A stretch of DNA of 64,000 bases from an uncultured Acidobacteriota bacterium. Its GTDB lineage: Bacteria; Acidobacteriota; Terriglobia; UBA7540. Position 1 is the stretch's first letter. Each line of letters begins with the position of its first letter. Positions 8,910 through 18,044 of this stretch are shown here, in pieces. Where the stretch lies: positions 9,407 to 73,406 of the forward strand of contig CALCEB010000085.1 in NCBI GenBank assembly GCA_937900045.1, in the 5' to 3' direction. Both the position numbers and the translations under genes were made by a program. A model generated the notes under the pieces. It was not told where the DNA came from. It ran no database searches and worked only from the letters and a program-made list of their open reading frames with translations.

Positions 8910-9944
8910 ATGGTCCGAGACGATCCTACCTTTCCCGGCAGCATTCGCAGAAGGGCCAGGCGCGTTGCTTCCAAACCATTCCGGGTCTTTGCTCGCAGTA
9001 CCTCCCTGCGGCGAAGGGTGGCTTACAGCCTGGCCGTTGTCCGGCTCATTCTTGTCCCCGTCATTTTCCTTGCCGTCTATTACCTTTACGCCATGAGCCG
9101 GATCGTGGACCGCATTGTGAACGTTGACGCCCAGGTAGCGACTCTGGCGGAGAGCGTTTCCATCCAGATGTTGAACGCCCGCCGCATGGAGCTGAATTTC
9201 TTCCTGCTCCACGACCCGGAGGACCTCACTTCTAGCCATCAGGTGTTGGACCATGTGAACAAGACTTTGAGTGAATGCCTCCGGCTCCAGCCGGACGAAA
9301 ATGGCACCATCGCTCAGATTCAATCCCAGCTTCAGATTTACCGCCAAAGGCTGGATGAGGCCGTTTCCCGCTTGAACCAACCGGGTCACAGCACTCGCGA
9401 GCACTTGCAGGAGGTTCTCCGCGCTTACGAGACGAATCTGAACCGGATTCTGCTCCGGGCTAAGCGCGAGAGCCGCGCCTATCTGCTCGAAGAGCTGCGA
9501 AATCAGGTTGGTTCTTTCGACGGACAGATGGCCACCACTCTTGCTGCTGGAGATCCCGCTCTGCGCAAAGCGACTCTGGGGTTACAGTCGTCCAGCAACC
9601 GAATTCTGGAACTCTCCTCGCAGCTTGAGCGGGAAAGCTGGGACCGGGTGCGGCGTGACCACCGGCAGGCCCGGCAACTGGTGAACCGCGCTGAAATCGT
9701 GCTCGTCGTCGTCTCCATCCTCACCCTGATTCTGAGCGTGCTGGTGAGCTTCATCCTGCCCCGCCAAGTGGTGAAGCCGCTCGTGGACTTGAAAGCCGCC
9801 GTGGACCACGCCGAGGCCGGCAATTATGAAATTGAGTTTGACGTGGAGGGCGAGGGCGAAGTGGCGCAGCTTGCTAACAGCGTTCGCCGCCTGATTGCCC
9901 AGTTCCGGGAAAAGAAGGAAAGCGCGGGTGTGCGCAATTCGTAG
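8910..9944 (+). CDS. HAMP-domain membrane sensor without output domain
   Basis: A 344-residue protein: a basic N-terminus, first membrane helix (about 38-60), a ~200-residue largely helical periplasmic region (about 61-260, rich in heptad-like Leu/Glu/Arg), second membrane helix (VLVVVSILTLILSVLVSFIL), and a HAMP linker (PRQVVKPLVDLKAAVDHAEA onwards, ending ANSVRRLIAQF). The layout is that of the input half of a chemoreceptor or histidine kinase, but the protein stops just after HAMP, with no methyl-accepting, kinase or cyclase domain. The stop at 9942-9944 is not followed by a continuation in another frame that I can see. It may work through partner proteins. Confidence 0.75.
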   Translation: MVRDDPTFPGSIRRRARRVASKPFRVFARSTSLRRRVAYSLAVVRLILVPVIFLAVYYLYAMSRIVDRIVNVDAQVATLAESVSIQMLNARRMELNFFLLHDPEDLTSSHQVLDHVNKTLSECLRLQPDENGTIAQIQSQLQIYRQRLDEAVSRLNQPGHSTREHLQEVLRAYETNLNRILLRAKRESRAYLLEELRNQVGSFDGQMATTLAAGDPALRKATLGLQSSSNRILELSSQLERESWDRVRRDHRQARQLVNRAEIVLVVVSILTLILSVLVSFILPRQVVKPLVDLKAAVDHAEAGNYEIEFDVEGEGEVAQLANSVRRLIAQFREKKESAGVRNS

Positions 9945-9988
9945 CCAATCACAGATCCAGCAAATCTTCGGGTTTGGGGCCGGTCAAA

Positions 9989-10006
9989 CCGGAAATAATT
10001 TTCCGG
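9989..10006. terminator. Possible bidirectional hairpin between convergent genes
   Basis: CCGGAAA-TAAT-TTTCCGG, a perfect 7-bp stem with a tetraloop, placed in the 77-bp gap between the HAMP gene (plus) and rtcB (minus). No long T-run follows on either side. Confidence 0.35.
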
Positions 10007-10021
10007 GGCATTAGACTCTTT

Positions 10022-11467
10022 TCACCCTTTGATCACGCCCAAAGGCTTCAGCCGCGCCACCCGCTTTGAAAGCCCGGCTTCGTGGACGACGCGGATGACT
10101 GCCTCCACGTCCTTGTAAGCTTCCGGGATTTCCTCAACAATGCCGTCCCGCGTCTCAGACCGCACCACAATGCCTTGCTCCTCCAGCCGCTCGCGGGCGT
10201 TCTGCGCAAAAGCTGACCGCTTGGCGGCGTTGCGGCTCATCAACCGTCCCGCGCCATGGCAAGTGGTTCCAAAGGTTTCCCGCATCGAGCCCGGCGCGCC
10301 AACCAAAACATAGGATGCCGTTCCCATCGATCCCGGAATCAACACCGGCTGTCCCCAAGCGCGGTAATCCTCCGGCACCTCCGGTCTCGCGGCAGGAAAA
10401 GCCCGCGTCGCTCCTTTGCGATGCACCATCACTGCGCGTTCTTCCCCATTCACAGGGTGCCGCTCCATCTTGGCAATGTTGTGGCAGACATCGTAAACCA
10501 CGTGAAGGTCCGTTGCATGACCGAAGATGCGTTGGAACGCTCCGCGCACCTGGTGGGTGATCCCTTGCCGGTTCGCCCAGGCAAAATTGGCAGCGGCGCG
10601 CATGGCGCCAAGATAAGATTGGCCGGTGCGGGAATGAACCAGCACACAGGCCAACTGGCGGTCCGGCAGATCGAATCTCCCTTGGCCGTCCTCTTCCATC
10701 TCCCGCAGATAGTCAGTGCAGACCTGGTGCCCCAGTCCGCGTGAGCCAGAGTGGATGAGCACAACCACTTGATTTGTCCGGAGGCCGAAGGCCCGCGCAA
10801 CTTCCGGCTCAAACACCTGCTCCACGTACTGAACTTCCAGGAAGTGGTTGCCGGAGCCGAGGGTGGCGAGCTGCGGCGCGCCGCGGGTCTTGGCACGGTC
10901 ACTGACGGAGGCAGGATTCGCGCCATCCATCGTCCCGGTCTCCTCGCAATGAGCCAAATCCTCCGGCTGCCCATAACCGTGCTGCACCATCCATGCGGCG
11001 CCGGATTCGAGGACCATGTCCAATTCCTGATGTGGAACTTGGATTTCACCTTTACGTCCGGCGCCGCATGGAACATCACGGAAAAGTTGATTGACGAGGT
11101 CACGAACCTTCGGGCGGACTTCCTCAAGACCAAGATCGCTGGCCAGCAGCCGCACGCCGCAATTGATGTCGAAGCCTACGCCGCCCGGCGAAATCACGCC
11201 GCCTTCCGCTGGATCGGTGGCAGCAACACCACCGATGGGGAAGCCGTAACCCTGGTGAATGTCGGGCATGGCGAGCGATCTTCCGACGATTCCGGGCAGC
11301 ATGGCCACGTTTACGGCTTGCTCAAGCGAGAGGTCTTTCAGCAGGTCCTTGAGCATCGCCTCGTCCGTGTAGATGAGCGCATCCGTCAACATGCCGGGCC
11401 GCGTGCCGCGCTGGATGAGCCAGCGGTAGGGGTCGAGCCTTTCGAGGTTGCTGATTTGAATGGCCAT
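10022..11467 (-). CDS. rtcB: RNA-splicing ligase RtcB
   Basis: A 481-residue Mn/GTP-dependent RNA ligase that joins 2',3'-cyclic phosphate or 3'-phosphate ends to 5'-OH ends in RNA repair. All hallmarks are present: PGGVGFDINCGVR, GSGNHFLEVQYV, VVLIHSGSRGLGHQ, VYDVCHNIAKME, and TTCHGAGRLMSR, whose histidine should be the guanylated nucleophile. A GTG extends the frame to 11479, but the ATG at 11467 gives the usual start. No rtcA or rtcR regulator is adjacent, so it is an orphan housekeeping-type copy. Length is normal for bacterial members. Confidence 0.95.
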   Translation of the reverse strand: MAIQISNLERLDPYRWLIQRGTRPGMLTDALIYTDEAMLKDLLKDLSLEQAVNVAMLPGIVGRSLAMPDIHQGYGFPIGGVAATDPAEGGVISPGGVGFDINCGVRLLASDLGLEEVRPKVRDLVNQLFRDVPCGAGRKGEIQVPHQELDMVLESGAAWMVQHGYGQPEDLAHCEETGTMDGANPASVSDRAKTRGAPQLATLGSGNHFLEVQYVEQVFEPEVARAFGLRTNQVVVLIHSGSRGLGHQVCTDYLREMEEDGQGRFDLPDRQLACVLVHSRTGQSYLGAMRAAANFAWANRQGITHQVRGAFQRIFGHATDLHVVYDVCHNIAKMERHPVNGEERAVMVHRKGATRAFPAARPEVPEDYRAWGQPVLIPGSMGTASYVLVGAPGSMRETFGTTCHGAGRLMSRNAAKRSAFAQNARERLEEQGIVVRSETRDGIVEEIPEAYKDVEAVIRVVHEAGLSKRVARLKPLGVIKG

Positions 11468-11577
11468 CGGTTCTCGCACGGAGTCGGGATAACCTCTAAT
11501 GAATCCATTGTAGCAAGCCCTGCGTCTGGCGTGGTACGGCTTTGCCTCTCCCCAGTAAGACTAAGATGAGGTACACT

Positions 11578-12324
11578 ATGGGAGTTATGGCCTCAAACCT
11601 TACAACGTTACCGCCGCCCCACTCGAAACGCATCGAGGCGTGGATTTACACGGTTCTTAACCCGTTAATCGAGAGCCTGCGCCGGGAAGTTTTTCTGCTC
11701 GAAAAGGGTAATCTCACTTGGCGGTCATATTCCAGAAAGTGTGAATATCTACAGCCTATTTCCGAGTATATTGACTTCGAGCACCATCCCAATTATGAGG
11801 ATTTTCTCACAGACAGTTTGAACGTCGGCTTTGAAGAGCGTTTTTCAAGCCACGACCAAGCTGTTGTGCACGTGGAAAATGTCGCAGGGCGATTCTTTGA
11901 CACAATCATGAACGAACCCAAATTTCGAGACCTGATCAAGAGATCACTCGAAGAATACGAAGCTGCGGCCACGGTAGAACACCCAAGCTTGATTTCTATG
12001 CAGCAGGAGTTGCCAAAGGCTATTGCTGAAAACCTTGTCAACAGGGCTGACGCTCTTCCGGCTCACTACGCAATGCACAAATTCTGGCAGGGTCACAAGG
12101 ATAGCCTTCACGCCATGGTTTCCGACGGCGATCCGCTTCATCCGACTAGGGAGCAGACATGGTTTCGGGCCATCGATAAGACGACCGCTGACCTCAAGGC
12201 TTGCTCTGATGAATTGCTGAAGAAGCTTCTGGACCATCGCTCCCACCTGTGCAGAACATTCGACATTCCCTTTGCTCCTATCCATTTGACCAAGAGCCAA
12301 AGCCCGAATGAGCCCATCGCCTGA
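11578..12324 (+). CDS. Unrecognised protein, partner of PIN-like gene
   Basis: About 248 residues, soluble, helical and charged, with no motif I recognise. Visible landmarks are RIEAWIYTVLNPLIESLRRE near the N-terminus, a conserved-looking FEHHPNYEDFL segment, and SHLCRTFDIPFAPIHL near the end. GAGG lies six bases upstream of the ATG at 11578. The longer frame to 11542 would need a TTG. Its 3' end overlaps the next gene by 17 bp, so the two are co-translated. Adjacency to a PIN-like nuclease suggests an antitoxin or effector-guard role, but this protein is three times larger than usual antitoxins. Confidence 0.6.
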   Translation: MGVMASNLTTLPPPHSKRIEAWIYTVLNPLIESLRREVFLLEKGNLTWRSYSRKCEYLQPISEYIDFEHHPNYEDFLTDSLNVGFEERFSSHDQAVVHVENVAGRFFDTIMNEPKFRDLIKRSLEEYEAAATVEHPSLISMQQELPKAIAENLVNRADALPAHYAMHKFWQGHKDSLHAMVSDGDPLHPTREQTWFRAIDKTTADLKACSDELLKKLLDHRSHLCRTFDIPFAPIHLTKSQSPNEPIA

Positions 12325-12823
12325 AAAGGACTGGCAAGGTCGATTGCTGATCCTTGATACAGGTGTCATGCGCGAACTTGTTCTCTTCCATGCGGTACAG
12401 GTACTCCGCTTCATCAAGCTGAAGAGGGATCTGAGGTTCATCAAAAACCAGCACTCATATCAGAAGTGCGTCCAATTCATGGCCGGCTTCAGACACAAGA
12501 CGACCAGCCCATCGGTCGTTGCCGAGCTCCATTATTGGATCAGAAAAACAGATTCCCCTGGCCACCTCAAGCTCTGGAACCGCGTCTATGACGAGTTCAA
12601 CAATATGAACATCGCCGAGGAAGTGGTCAAACTTACCGACATGGACGTCAACCAGGTTGCAAGATTTGGCCCAGTCGATGTGAGCCTGATTGAAATCGCA
12701 CGGCGAAATGCAGAGCACTCGCCCTGCATTTTGACAGTTGAAAATGCCCTCTGCGGAGTCTGCGAGAAAGCAAACATCAGAGCGCTATCCATCGAGGAAG
12801 TAACGTTGACGGCGCTCCGATAG
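12308..12823 (+). CDS. PIN-like domain protein (putative nuclease)
   Basis: A 171-residue protein with PIN-fold acidic landmarks in order: LLILDTGVMREL (first Asp), TSPSVVAELHYWI (Glu on helix two), RFGPVDVSLIEIARR (Asp beginning the second half) and CILTVENALCGVC (the strand that normally reads TxDxxL, here with Glu). VapC toxins are about 130 residues, so this one has a longer insert after the first strand. It overlaps the upstream unknown gene by 17 bp. It may be a ribonuclease toxin or the effector of an unassigned two-gene system; the Asp-to-Glu and Asn changes leave activity uncertain. Confidence 0.6.
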   Translation: MSPSPEKDWQGRLLILDTGVMRELVLFHAVQVLRFIKLKRDLRFIKNQHSYQKCVQFMAGFRHKTTSPSVVAELHYWIRKTDSPGHLKLWNRVYDEFNNMNIAEEVVKLTDMDVNQVARFGPVDVSLIEIARRNAEHSPCILTVENALCGVCEKANIRALSIEEVTLTALR

Positions 12824-12845
12824 TCTTGCGACTCAATGTTTCTTG

Positions 12846-14102
12846 TCAATGCACCCGCTTGACCTTTTTCTGCATGTAATCCATCAACAGGTACTGGCCC
12901 AGAGTATATGGCGTCGTGAAATATGCCTTGCCGCGGCAGATTTCCGTCACCTTCTGCACAAAATTCACCAGACCGTAATCCGAGGCCAGCATGAAAGTGT
13001 TGATCAGGATGCCGTTGCGGCGGCAGCGCGCTACTTCGTGCAGCGTTTCGGAGACCACCAACGGATCGAGGCCGAAGGCATTCTTGTAAATCCGTCCGTC
13101 CTCCAGCGTGAGGGCCGAAGGCTTGCCATCCGTAATCATGACGATTTGGCGCATGTCCTTGCGTTGGCGGGAGAGAATGCGCTGGGCCAGCCGCAAGCCC
13201 TCGCGGGTGTTGGTGTAATAAGGTCCCACGCGCACGCGGGCCAGCCCGGCCAGGGGAATCTCCTCTGCCGAGTCGTGGAACAGCACCATGTGCAGCGAGT
13301 CGCCGGGATATTGCGTGCGGATCAAGTGGGTGAGGGCAAGCGCCACCTTCTTCGCGGGAGTGAAGCGGTCCTCGCCGTAAAGGATCATGCTGTGGCTGCA
13401 ATCGAGCATCAGGACGGTGGCGCAGGAGCTTTGGTACTCGCACTGCCGGACGTAGAGGTCCTCGTAGTCCAGATCGAGCGGCATTTTCAGCCCGCCGCGC
13501 TGAATGGCGGAAAGCAGCGTGGCATTCACATCCAAGTTCAGCGTGTCGCCGAATTCATAACGGCGCGTTGACCCGTGAGACTCAACCCCCGTGGCGAGCT
13601 CACGCGTATCGTGACGGCCGAAGCTGGATTTACCGAGCGATCCCAGCAGGTCTTTCAGCGTTTTGAACCCCAGGAAGTCGAGCGCCTTGTCCGTCACTTC
13701 AAAGCGCGCCTGCCCTTCGGGACCGGCGCCCGGGCCGGTCCGCGGCTCGGTCATCTCCCCTTGGTTTGGCGGAGGCTGATCGATGGTGATGTAGCCTTCT
13801 TCCGCCATCCGTTCCATTAGCTTTTGCATCAGCTCTGAGAGCTTGGAATTACGGTAATCTTCCGGATGCTCCATCATCTGCTGCATCAACTCCGGAGGAA
13901 TCATGCCGCGTTCCTGCATCGCCTCCAGCAGCGCCCGCTCGAGTTCCTCCATGGTCCGCTCGGGATCCATTTCGTAAAAGTCGTTGAACTGGTTGAAAAA
14001 CCCGCTGTCGAGAAGAAAATCCTGAAGAAGCTGCATCAGGTCTTCGGCTGTGAGGTCTTCAAAGGGGTCGCCAATGTACTTGGTGTAGTTAATGTATTTC
14101 AT
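12846..14102 (-). CDS. VWA-domain protein, partner of MoxR-type ATPase
   Basis: A 418-residue protein: an acidic N-terminal region rich in Glu/Met helices (about 1-110), a Pro/Gly linker (about 110-130), and a C-terminal von Willebrand A domain. The MIDAS motif DCSHSM, with [18 protein letters not shown] around it, is intact, followed by the conserved [17 protein letters not shown]. It lies 98 bp downstream of the ATPase gene on the same strand. The pair matches mycobacterial Rv0958/Rv0959-type operons as I recall them; such MoxR-VWA pairs behave as chaperone or metal-insertion machines with unknown clients. Confidence 0.85.
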   Translation of the reverse strand: MKYINYTKYIGDPFEDLTAEDLMQLLQDFLLDSGFFNQFNDFYEMDPERTMEELERALLEAMQERGMIPPELMQQMMEHPEDYRNSKLSELMQKLMERMAEEGYITIDQPPPNQGEMTEPRTGPGAGPEGQARFEVTDKALDFLGFKTLKDLLGSLGKSSFGRHDTRELATGVESHGSTRRYEFGDTLNLDVNATLLSAIQRGGLKMPLDLDYEDLYVRQCEYQSSCATVLMLDCSHSMILYGEDRFTPAKKVALALTHLIRTQYPGDSLHMVLFHDSAEEIPLAGLARVRVGPYYTNTREGLRLAQRILSRQRKDMRQIVMITDGKPSALTLEDGRIYKNAFGLDPLVVSETLHEVARCRRNGILINTFMLASDYGLVNFVQKVTEICRGKAYFTTPYTLGQYLLMDYMQKKVKRVH

Positions 14103-14200
14103 AAGAAACCAGACTTACAAAGGCATCAGCGCTCAGCTATCAGCTTGCGTGTTCTCTTGTTCATGCTGAGCGCTAATCGCTGAATGCTGACCTCTTCGCG

Positions 14201-15670
14201 TCAGTTATACGACCGGCGGCGCGTGGGTCCCGTCGGTCCCGGTTCTTCGGGGGGCGGTTCGGGCCGGCGCGCCTCCGCGTAATATCCCAATTCTTCGTTG
14301 CGGCTGATCTTCTTCTGGGCATAAAGCCCCTCAAGAACAAATTCGGCCCCGGCCACCTGCACGGCGCGGTCGTCCTTGGTCTTCATCCCAAGAGGCTCCA
14401 GCACATCGAGCAGACCTTGAATCTTTTTGAACTGGGAGAAGATTTCATCCACCGGAGCGGTTTCCGGCAGCTTCAGACTGCCGCCGAGTTCGAACCACTT
14501 GACGATGGCGTGCAGCGGGACGCTGTCAAAATACTTGCGGAAGACCCGCGCCGTGGCCGTGCGGATCACCTCGCGCGCCACCACGTCCGCCCCACGCATC
14601 TCGCCCTCGTACTCCAGCTCAATCTTGCCGGTCACCGAAGGCAGTGAGGCATAAATGTCCGAAAGCCGGGGCGCCACCGTGGATTCGCGGTTCACGAGCG
14701 TGCGGCGCTCCGCGTTGGAAATGACGTTTTCAAGCGTGGTGATGGGCAGGCGCTGGCTCACCCCGCTGCGCTTGTCGATTTTTTTCTCCTGCCGCGCTTC
14801 GAAGGCGATGCTTTCAATCACTTCGCGAACGAATTGGGGAATCACCAGGCGGCGGCTGCCATTGCGCTGGGTCCAGGATTCCTGCGCCGTGATCTCCATC
14901 CCGTGCTCAATGGTCTGCGGGTAATGGGTGCGGATTTCCGAGCCGATGCGGTCCTTGAGCGGCGTGATAATCTTGCCGCGCGCCGTGTAATCCTCGGGAT
15001 TGGCGGTGAACACCAGCGCCACATCCAGCGGCAGACGCACCGGATAGCCTTTGATCTGCACGTCGCCTTCCTGCATAATGTTGAACAGGCCCACCTGGAT
15101 TTTGCCGGCCAGATCAGGCAGCTCATTCACCGCGAAAATGGCGCGATTGGCGCGGGGCAACAGGCCGTAGTGGATGGTGAGTTCGCTCGAAAGCGCATGG
15201 CCGCCGCGCGCCGCTTTGATGGGATCGAGATCGCCTATCATATCCGCAATGGTCACATCGGGCGTGGCCAGTTTTTCCACGTAGCGCATCTCGCGCGGCA
15301 GGTATTCGATCCCGGTCGCGTCACCACACTCCTTGATCATCTCGTGGCACGCTTTGCAAATGGGCTTCAGCGGATCGTCATGAATCTCGCATCCGGCCAC
15401 CATCGGAATTTCCTTGTCCAGCAAGCCCACCAGCGCCCGCAGGATGCGGCTCTTCGCCTGGCCGCGCAGGCCGAGCAGAATAAAGTTATGCCGGGAAAGG
15501 ATGGCGTTTTCAATCTGCGGAATCACCGTGTCCTCAAAGCCGATGATGCCGGGGAAAACCGGCTCGCCGGATTCGAGCTTGGCGATCAGGTTGGCGCGCA
15601 TCTCATCTTTAACGCTAGTCGAGCGATAATTGCTCTTCTTCAGCTCTCCGAGAGTTCTTACCTTGGTCAT
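14201..15670 (-). CDS. MoxR/Mg-chelatase-like AAA+ ATPase
   Basis: A 489-residue AAA+ protein. After the N-terminal FPGIIGFEDTVIPQIENAIL comes a Walker A-like GLRGQAKSRI, a Cys-containing insert (AGCEIHDDPLKPICKACHEM), AIFAVNELPDL at the Walker B position, and TANPEDYTARGKIITPLKDR as sensor/arginine-finger region. The third Walker A glycine is alanine here, and the Walker B acid pair reads N-E, the latter being usual in this subfamily. The start is the ATG at 15670; an upstream TTG at 15721 is less likely. Operon with the VWA gene downstream. Confidence 0.87.
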   Translation of the reverse strand: MTKVRTLGELKKSNYRSTSVKDEMRANLIAKLESGEPVFPGIIGFEDTVIPQIENAILSRHNFILLGLRGQAKSRILRALVGLLDKEIPMVAGCEIHDDPLKPICKACHEMIKECGDATGIEYLPREMRYVEKLATPDVTIADMIGDLDPIKAARGGHALSSELTIHYGLLPRANRAIFAVNELPDLAGKIQVGLFNIMQEGDVQIKGYPVRLPLDVALVFTANPEDYTARGKIITPLKDRIGSEIRTHYPQTIEHGMEITAQESWTQRNGSRRLVIPQFVREVIESIAFEARQEKKIDKRSGVSQRLPITTLENVISNAERRTLVNRESTVAPRLSDIYASLPSVTGKIELEYEGEMRGADVVAREVIRTATARVFRKYFDSVPLHAIVKWFELGGSLKLPETAPVDEIFSQFKKIQGLLDVLEPLGMKTKDDRAVQVAGAEFVLEGLYAQKKISRNEELGYYAEARRPEPPPEEPGPTGPTRRRSYN

Positions 15671-15805
15671 GCGTTCAATTATATGCTGCGGGATGGGTGA
15701 ACTCAATGCGGGATTACCCAAGCGGTGGGCGCCATCAAAGTCGTGCCATTTGTGTTGCTACACTTCTGATACTTTGACGTGACCCTGGGGGAACACCACT
15801 TGAGC

Positions 15806-15835
15806 TTGACAACTGCGAAAGGCGGTTTCTATAAT
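15806..15835 (+). promoter_or_regulatory. Promoter of the tRNA pair
   Basis: TTGACA at 15806-15811, 18-bp spacer, perfect TATAAT at 15830-15835, 38 bp before the first tRNA. Both hexamers match consensus exactly. Confidence 0.85.
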
Positions 15836-15873
15836 TCGGAGGCAAGGGAATGTTGCGTCCCTTGCGGGCATGA

Positions 15874-15948
15874 GCGGGAATAACTCAGTGGTAGAGTGCG
15901 ACCTTGCCAAGGTCGAAGTCGCGGGTTCGAATCCCGTTTCCCGCTCCA
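15874..15948 (+). tRNA. tRNA-Gly (GCC)
   Basis: Acceptor arms GCGGGAA / TTCCCGC, D-loop AACTCAGTGGTAGAGT, anticodon loop CTTGCCAAG with GCC, T-arm GCGGGTTCGAATCCCGT, and an encoded CCA at 15946-15948. Confidence 0.97.
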
Positions 15949-15978
15949 ATAATCTGGTCTCCACCGGTTTTATAACCC

Positions 15979-16053
15979 GGCGCGGTACCCAAGTGGTAAG
16001 GGAGAGGTCTGCAAAACCTTTATGCGACGGTTCGATTCCGTCCCGCGCCTCCA
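15979..16053 (+). tRNA. tRNA-Cys (GCA)
   Basis: Acceptor arms GGCGCGG / CCGCGCC with the U73 discriminator typical of cysteine tRNAs, anticodon loop CTGCAAA with GCA, T-loop GGTTCGATTCC, and an encoded CCA at 16051-16053. It lies 30 bp after tRNA-Gly and is probably co-transcribed. Confidence 0.97.
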
Positions 16054-16229
16054 GTGTTCCCGATGTCACTGCGAACAGGAAATTAGAATTCTTGCCGCTC
16101 CCGGCAGCAAGATGATCAACAGTTCAGGACGCCCAGCAACGAAGGCCACGTGGGAAGTCCTGTTTTACCGCGCTCCTTGACGATGCGGGCGCCGTCGAGC
16201 GCGCAGATCAAGTACAATCAGAGAAGGTC

Positions 16230-17795
16230 ATGGACCAAGACAAAGCTCTTGCCGTTCCACATGTGAATCCCTGGATCATCGCCGTCGCGGTGATGTTGAG
16301 CACCTTTATGGAGGTGCTGGACACGACCGTGGTGAATGTGTCCTTGCCTCACATTGCCGGAAGCCTTTCCGCCACGGTGGACGAAGCCACCTGGACCTTG
16401 ACCTCTTACCTGGTGTCAAATGCCATCATCCTGCCGCTCACCGGCTGGCTGGGGAACTATTTCGGACGGAAGCGTCTGTTGATGATGTCCGTGGCAGGTT
16501 TTACCACCGCGTCCTTCCTTTGCGGCTTGGCGCCCAACCTTTCCTCCTTGATCATTTTCAGGATCATCCAGGGCGCATGCGGCGGAGGACTGCAACCCAT
16601 TTCGCAAGCGGTATTGCTGGAGTCTTTCGCTCCCCAGGACCGAGGCAAGGCCATGGGTTTCTGGGGTCTGGGGATTGTGGTGGCGCCCATGCTGGGGCCG
16701 GTCCTGGGCGGTTGGCTGACGGATAGTTACAGTTGGCGCTGGGTCTTCTACATCAATATTCCCGTGGGCGTCGCTTCCCTCATCATGACCCAGCTTTTTG
16801 TGTTTGACCCGCCTTACATTCGCCGAACCTCAGAGCGGGTGGACTACTGGGGCATCGGCATGTTGGCGGTGGGCATCGGCTCTTTACAGGTGATGCTCGA
16901 CAAGGGCCAGGAGAAAGACTGGTTCGGGACGCATTGGATTACAGTATTGATGGTCGTAGCGATCGGCTCGCTGACGGCCTTCGTGATTTATGAGCTCCAC
17001 GCCAGCGACCCGGTGGTGAACTTAAGGATTTTCAAAATTCGAACCTATTCCACCGGCGTCTTCATGATGGCCATTCTGGGAGCCGGACTCTATGGAAGCA
17101 CCGTGCTGATCCCGCTCGTTCTGCAGACGCTTTTGGGATATCCCGCGCTTCAGGCCGGCATCGCCATGGTACCCCGGGGGCTTGGGTCGTTCATCGCTAT
17201 GCCGGTCGTGGGCATTATCATGGTGCGGTTTGATTCCCGCAAGTTGCTGGCCCTGGGGATGAGCGTGGCGGCGTTCACCCTGTTTCAACTTTCCTGGTTG
17301 AACCTGCACGCCGGTTATTGGGATTTCTTCTGGCCGCAACTGCTGATGGGACTGTCCCTGGGATTTCTCTTCGTCCCTTTGACCACCATCACCATGGACC
17401 CCATCCCCAAGGAAACGATGGGCAACGCCACCAGTCTCTTTAATCTGGTGCGGAATCTGGGTGGGAGCATTGGAATCGCCGCAGTGGAAACGATTCAGGT
17501 GCGGCGTGAACAAATGCACATCAACGTGTTGGGGTCGCATGTGAACGCCTACAACCGCCAATCCCAAACCTTGCTGAACGGATTGCGGGCGGCGTTCATG
17601 GCCGGCGGCGCCAACCTCTCCACGGCCACGCACTGGGCCTACGCCGCCGTGTGGGGAATGGTTGAACAGCAGGCGAGGATGATGTCCTACAATGATGCCT
17701 TCCGGCTGCTCGCCATTATGTTCTTCTGCATGTTGCCATTGATTTTCCTAATGAAAAAACCGAGCGGCAGCGGGGAACGGATGGCTGCTCATTGA
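16230..17795 (+). CDS. DHA2-family MFS multidrug exporter (EmrB/QacA type)
   Basis: A 521-residue inner-membrane proton antiporter with about 14 helices. Motif A-like GWLGNYFGRKRLL, the helix-1 motif D1-like STFMEVLDTTVVNVSLPHIA, and the helix-5 motif C GIVVAPMLGPVLGGWLTD are all present, the last being specific for exporters. GAAGG precedes the ATG. In many Gram-negatives EmrB works with an EmrA adaptor and an outer-membrane TolC; neither gene is adjacent here, nor is a TetR/MarR regulator. Substrate cannot be inferred. Confidence 0.92.
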   Translation: MDQDKALAVPHVNPWIIAVAVMLSTFMEVLDTTVVNVSLPHIAGSLSATVDEATWTLTSYLVSNAIILPLTGWLGNYFGRKRLLMMSVAGFTTASFLCGLAPNLSSLIIFRIIQGACGGGLQPISQAVLLESFAPQDRGKAMGFWGLGIVVAPMLGPVLGGWLTDSYSWRWVFYINIPVGVASLIMTQLFVFDPPYIRRTSERVDYWGIGMLAVGIGSLQVMLDKGQEKDWFGTHWITVLMVVAIGSLTAFVIYELHASDPVVNLRIFKIRTYSTGVFMMAILGAGLYGSTVLIPLVLQTLLGYPALQAGIAMVPRGLGSFIAMPVVGIIMVRFDSRKLLALGMSVAAFTLFQLSWLNLHAGYWDFFWPQLLMGLSLGFLFVPLTTITMDPIPKETMGNATSLFNLVRNLGGSIGIAAVETIQVRREQMHINVLGSHVNAYNRQSQTLLNGLRAAFMAGGANLSTATHWAYAAVWGMVEQQARMMSYNDAFRLLAIMFFCMLPLIFLMKKPSGSGERMAAH

Positions 17796-17910
17796 CTCTG
17801 TTCTGAGCAGCGAAGGGGAGTTCATGCTTTACGAACATTGCGGTTCTTGTCTGCGAGGGACCGCAAGGTTAAAAACAACTCGGCGCTACCGGCTGCCCTC
17901 TGCCGGGTGG

Positions 17911-17993
17911 TTGCGCAATTTGCTGTAGCGGCGCTCTCTGAGCGCCGGAAACCGTTGAGGATCCAAGTCGGCGCTCACAGAGCGCCGCTACAG
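17911..17993. repeat. Palindromic repeat element copy
   Basis: TTGCGCAATTTGCTGTAGCGG opens the element; hairpin gcggcgctc-tctg-agcgccg (left) and cggcgctc-acag-agcgccg (right) are separated by about 20 bp, and the right end CGCTACAGC is the inverse of the left GCTGTAGCG. It lies between the MFS gene and the aminotransferase. Confidence 0.7.
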
Positions 17994-18044
17994 CCTCTGC
18001 TGAGGCCAATTGACCCCGCTTCGCAATTCTGCTAAAAATCAGAT

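Noticed and set aside
14834..15700. 288-residue plus-strand frame over the MoxR ATPase
   Set aside because: Antisense to conserved AAA+ motifs; composition is a shadow.
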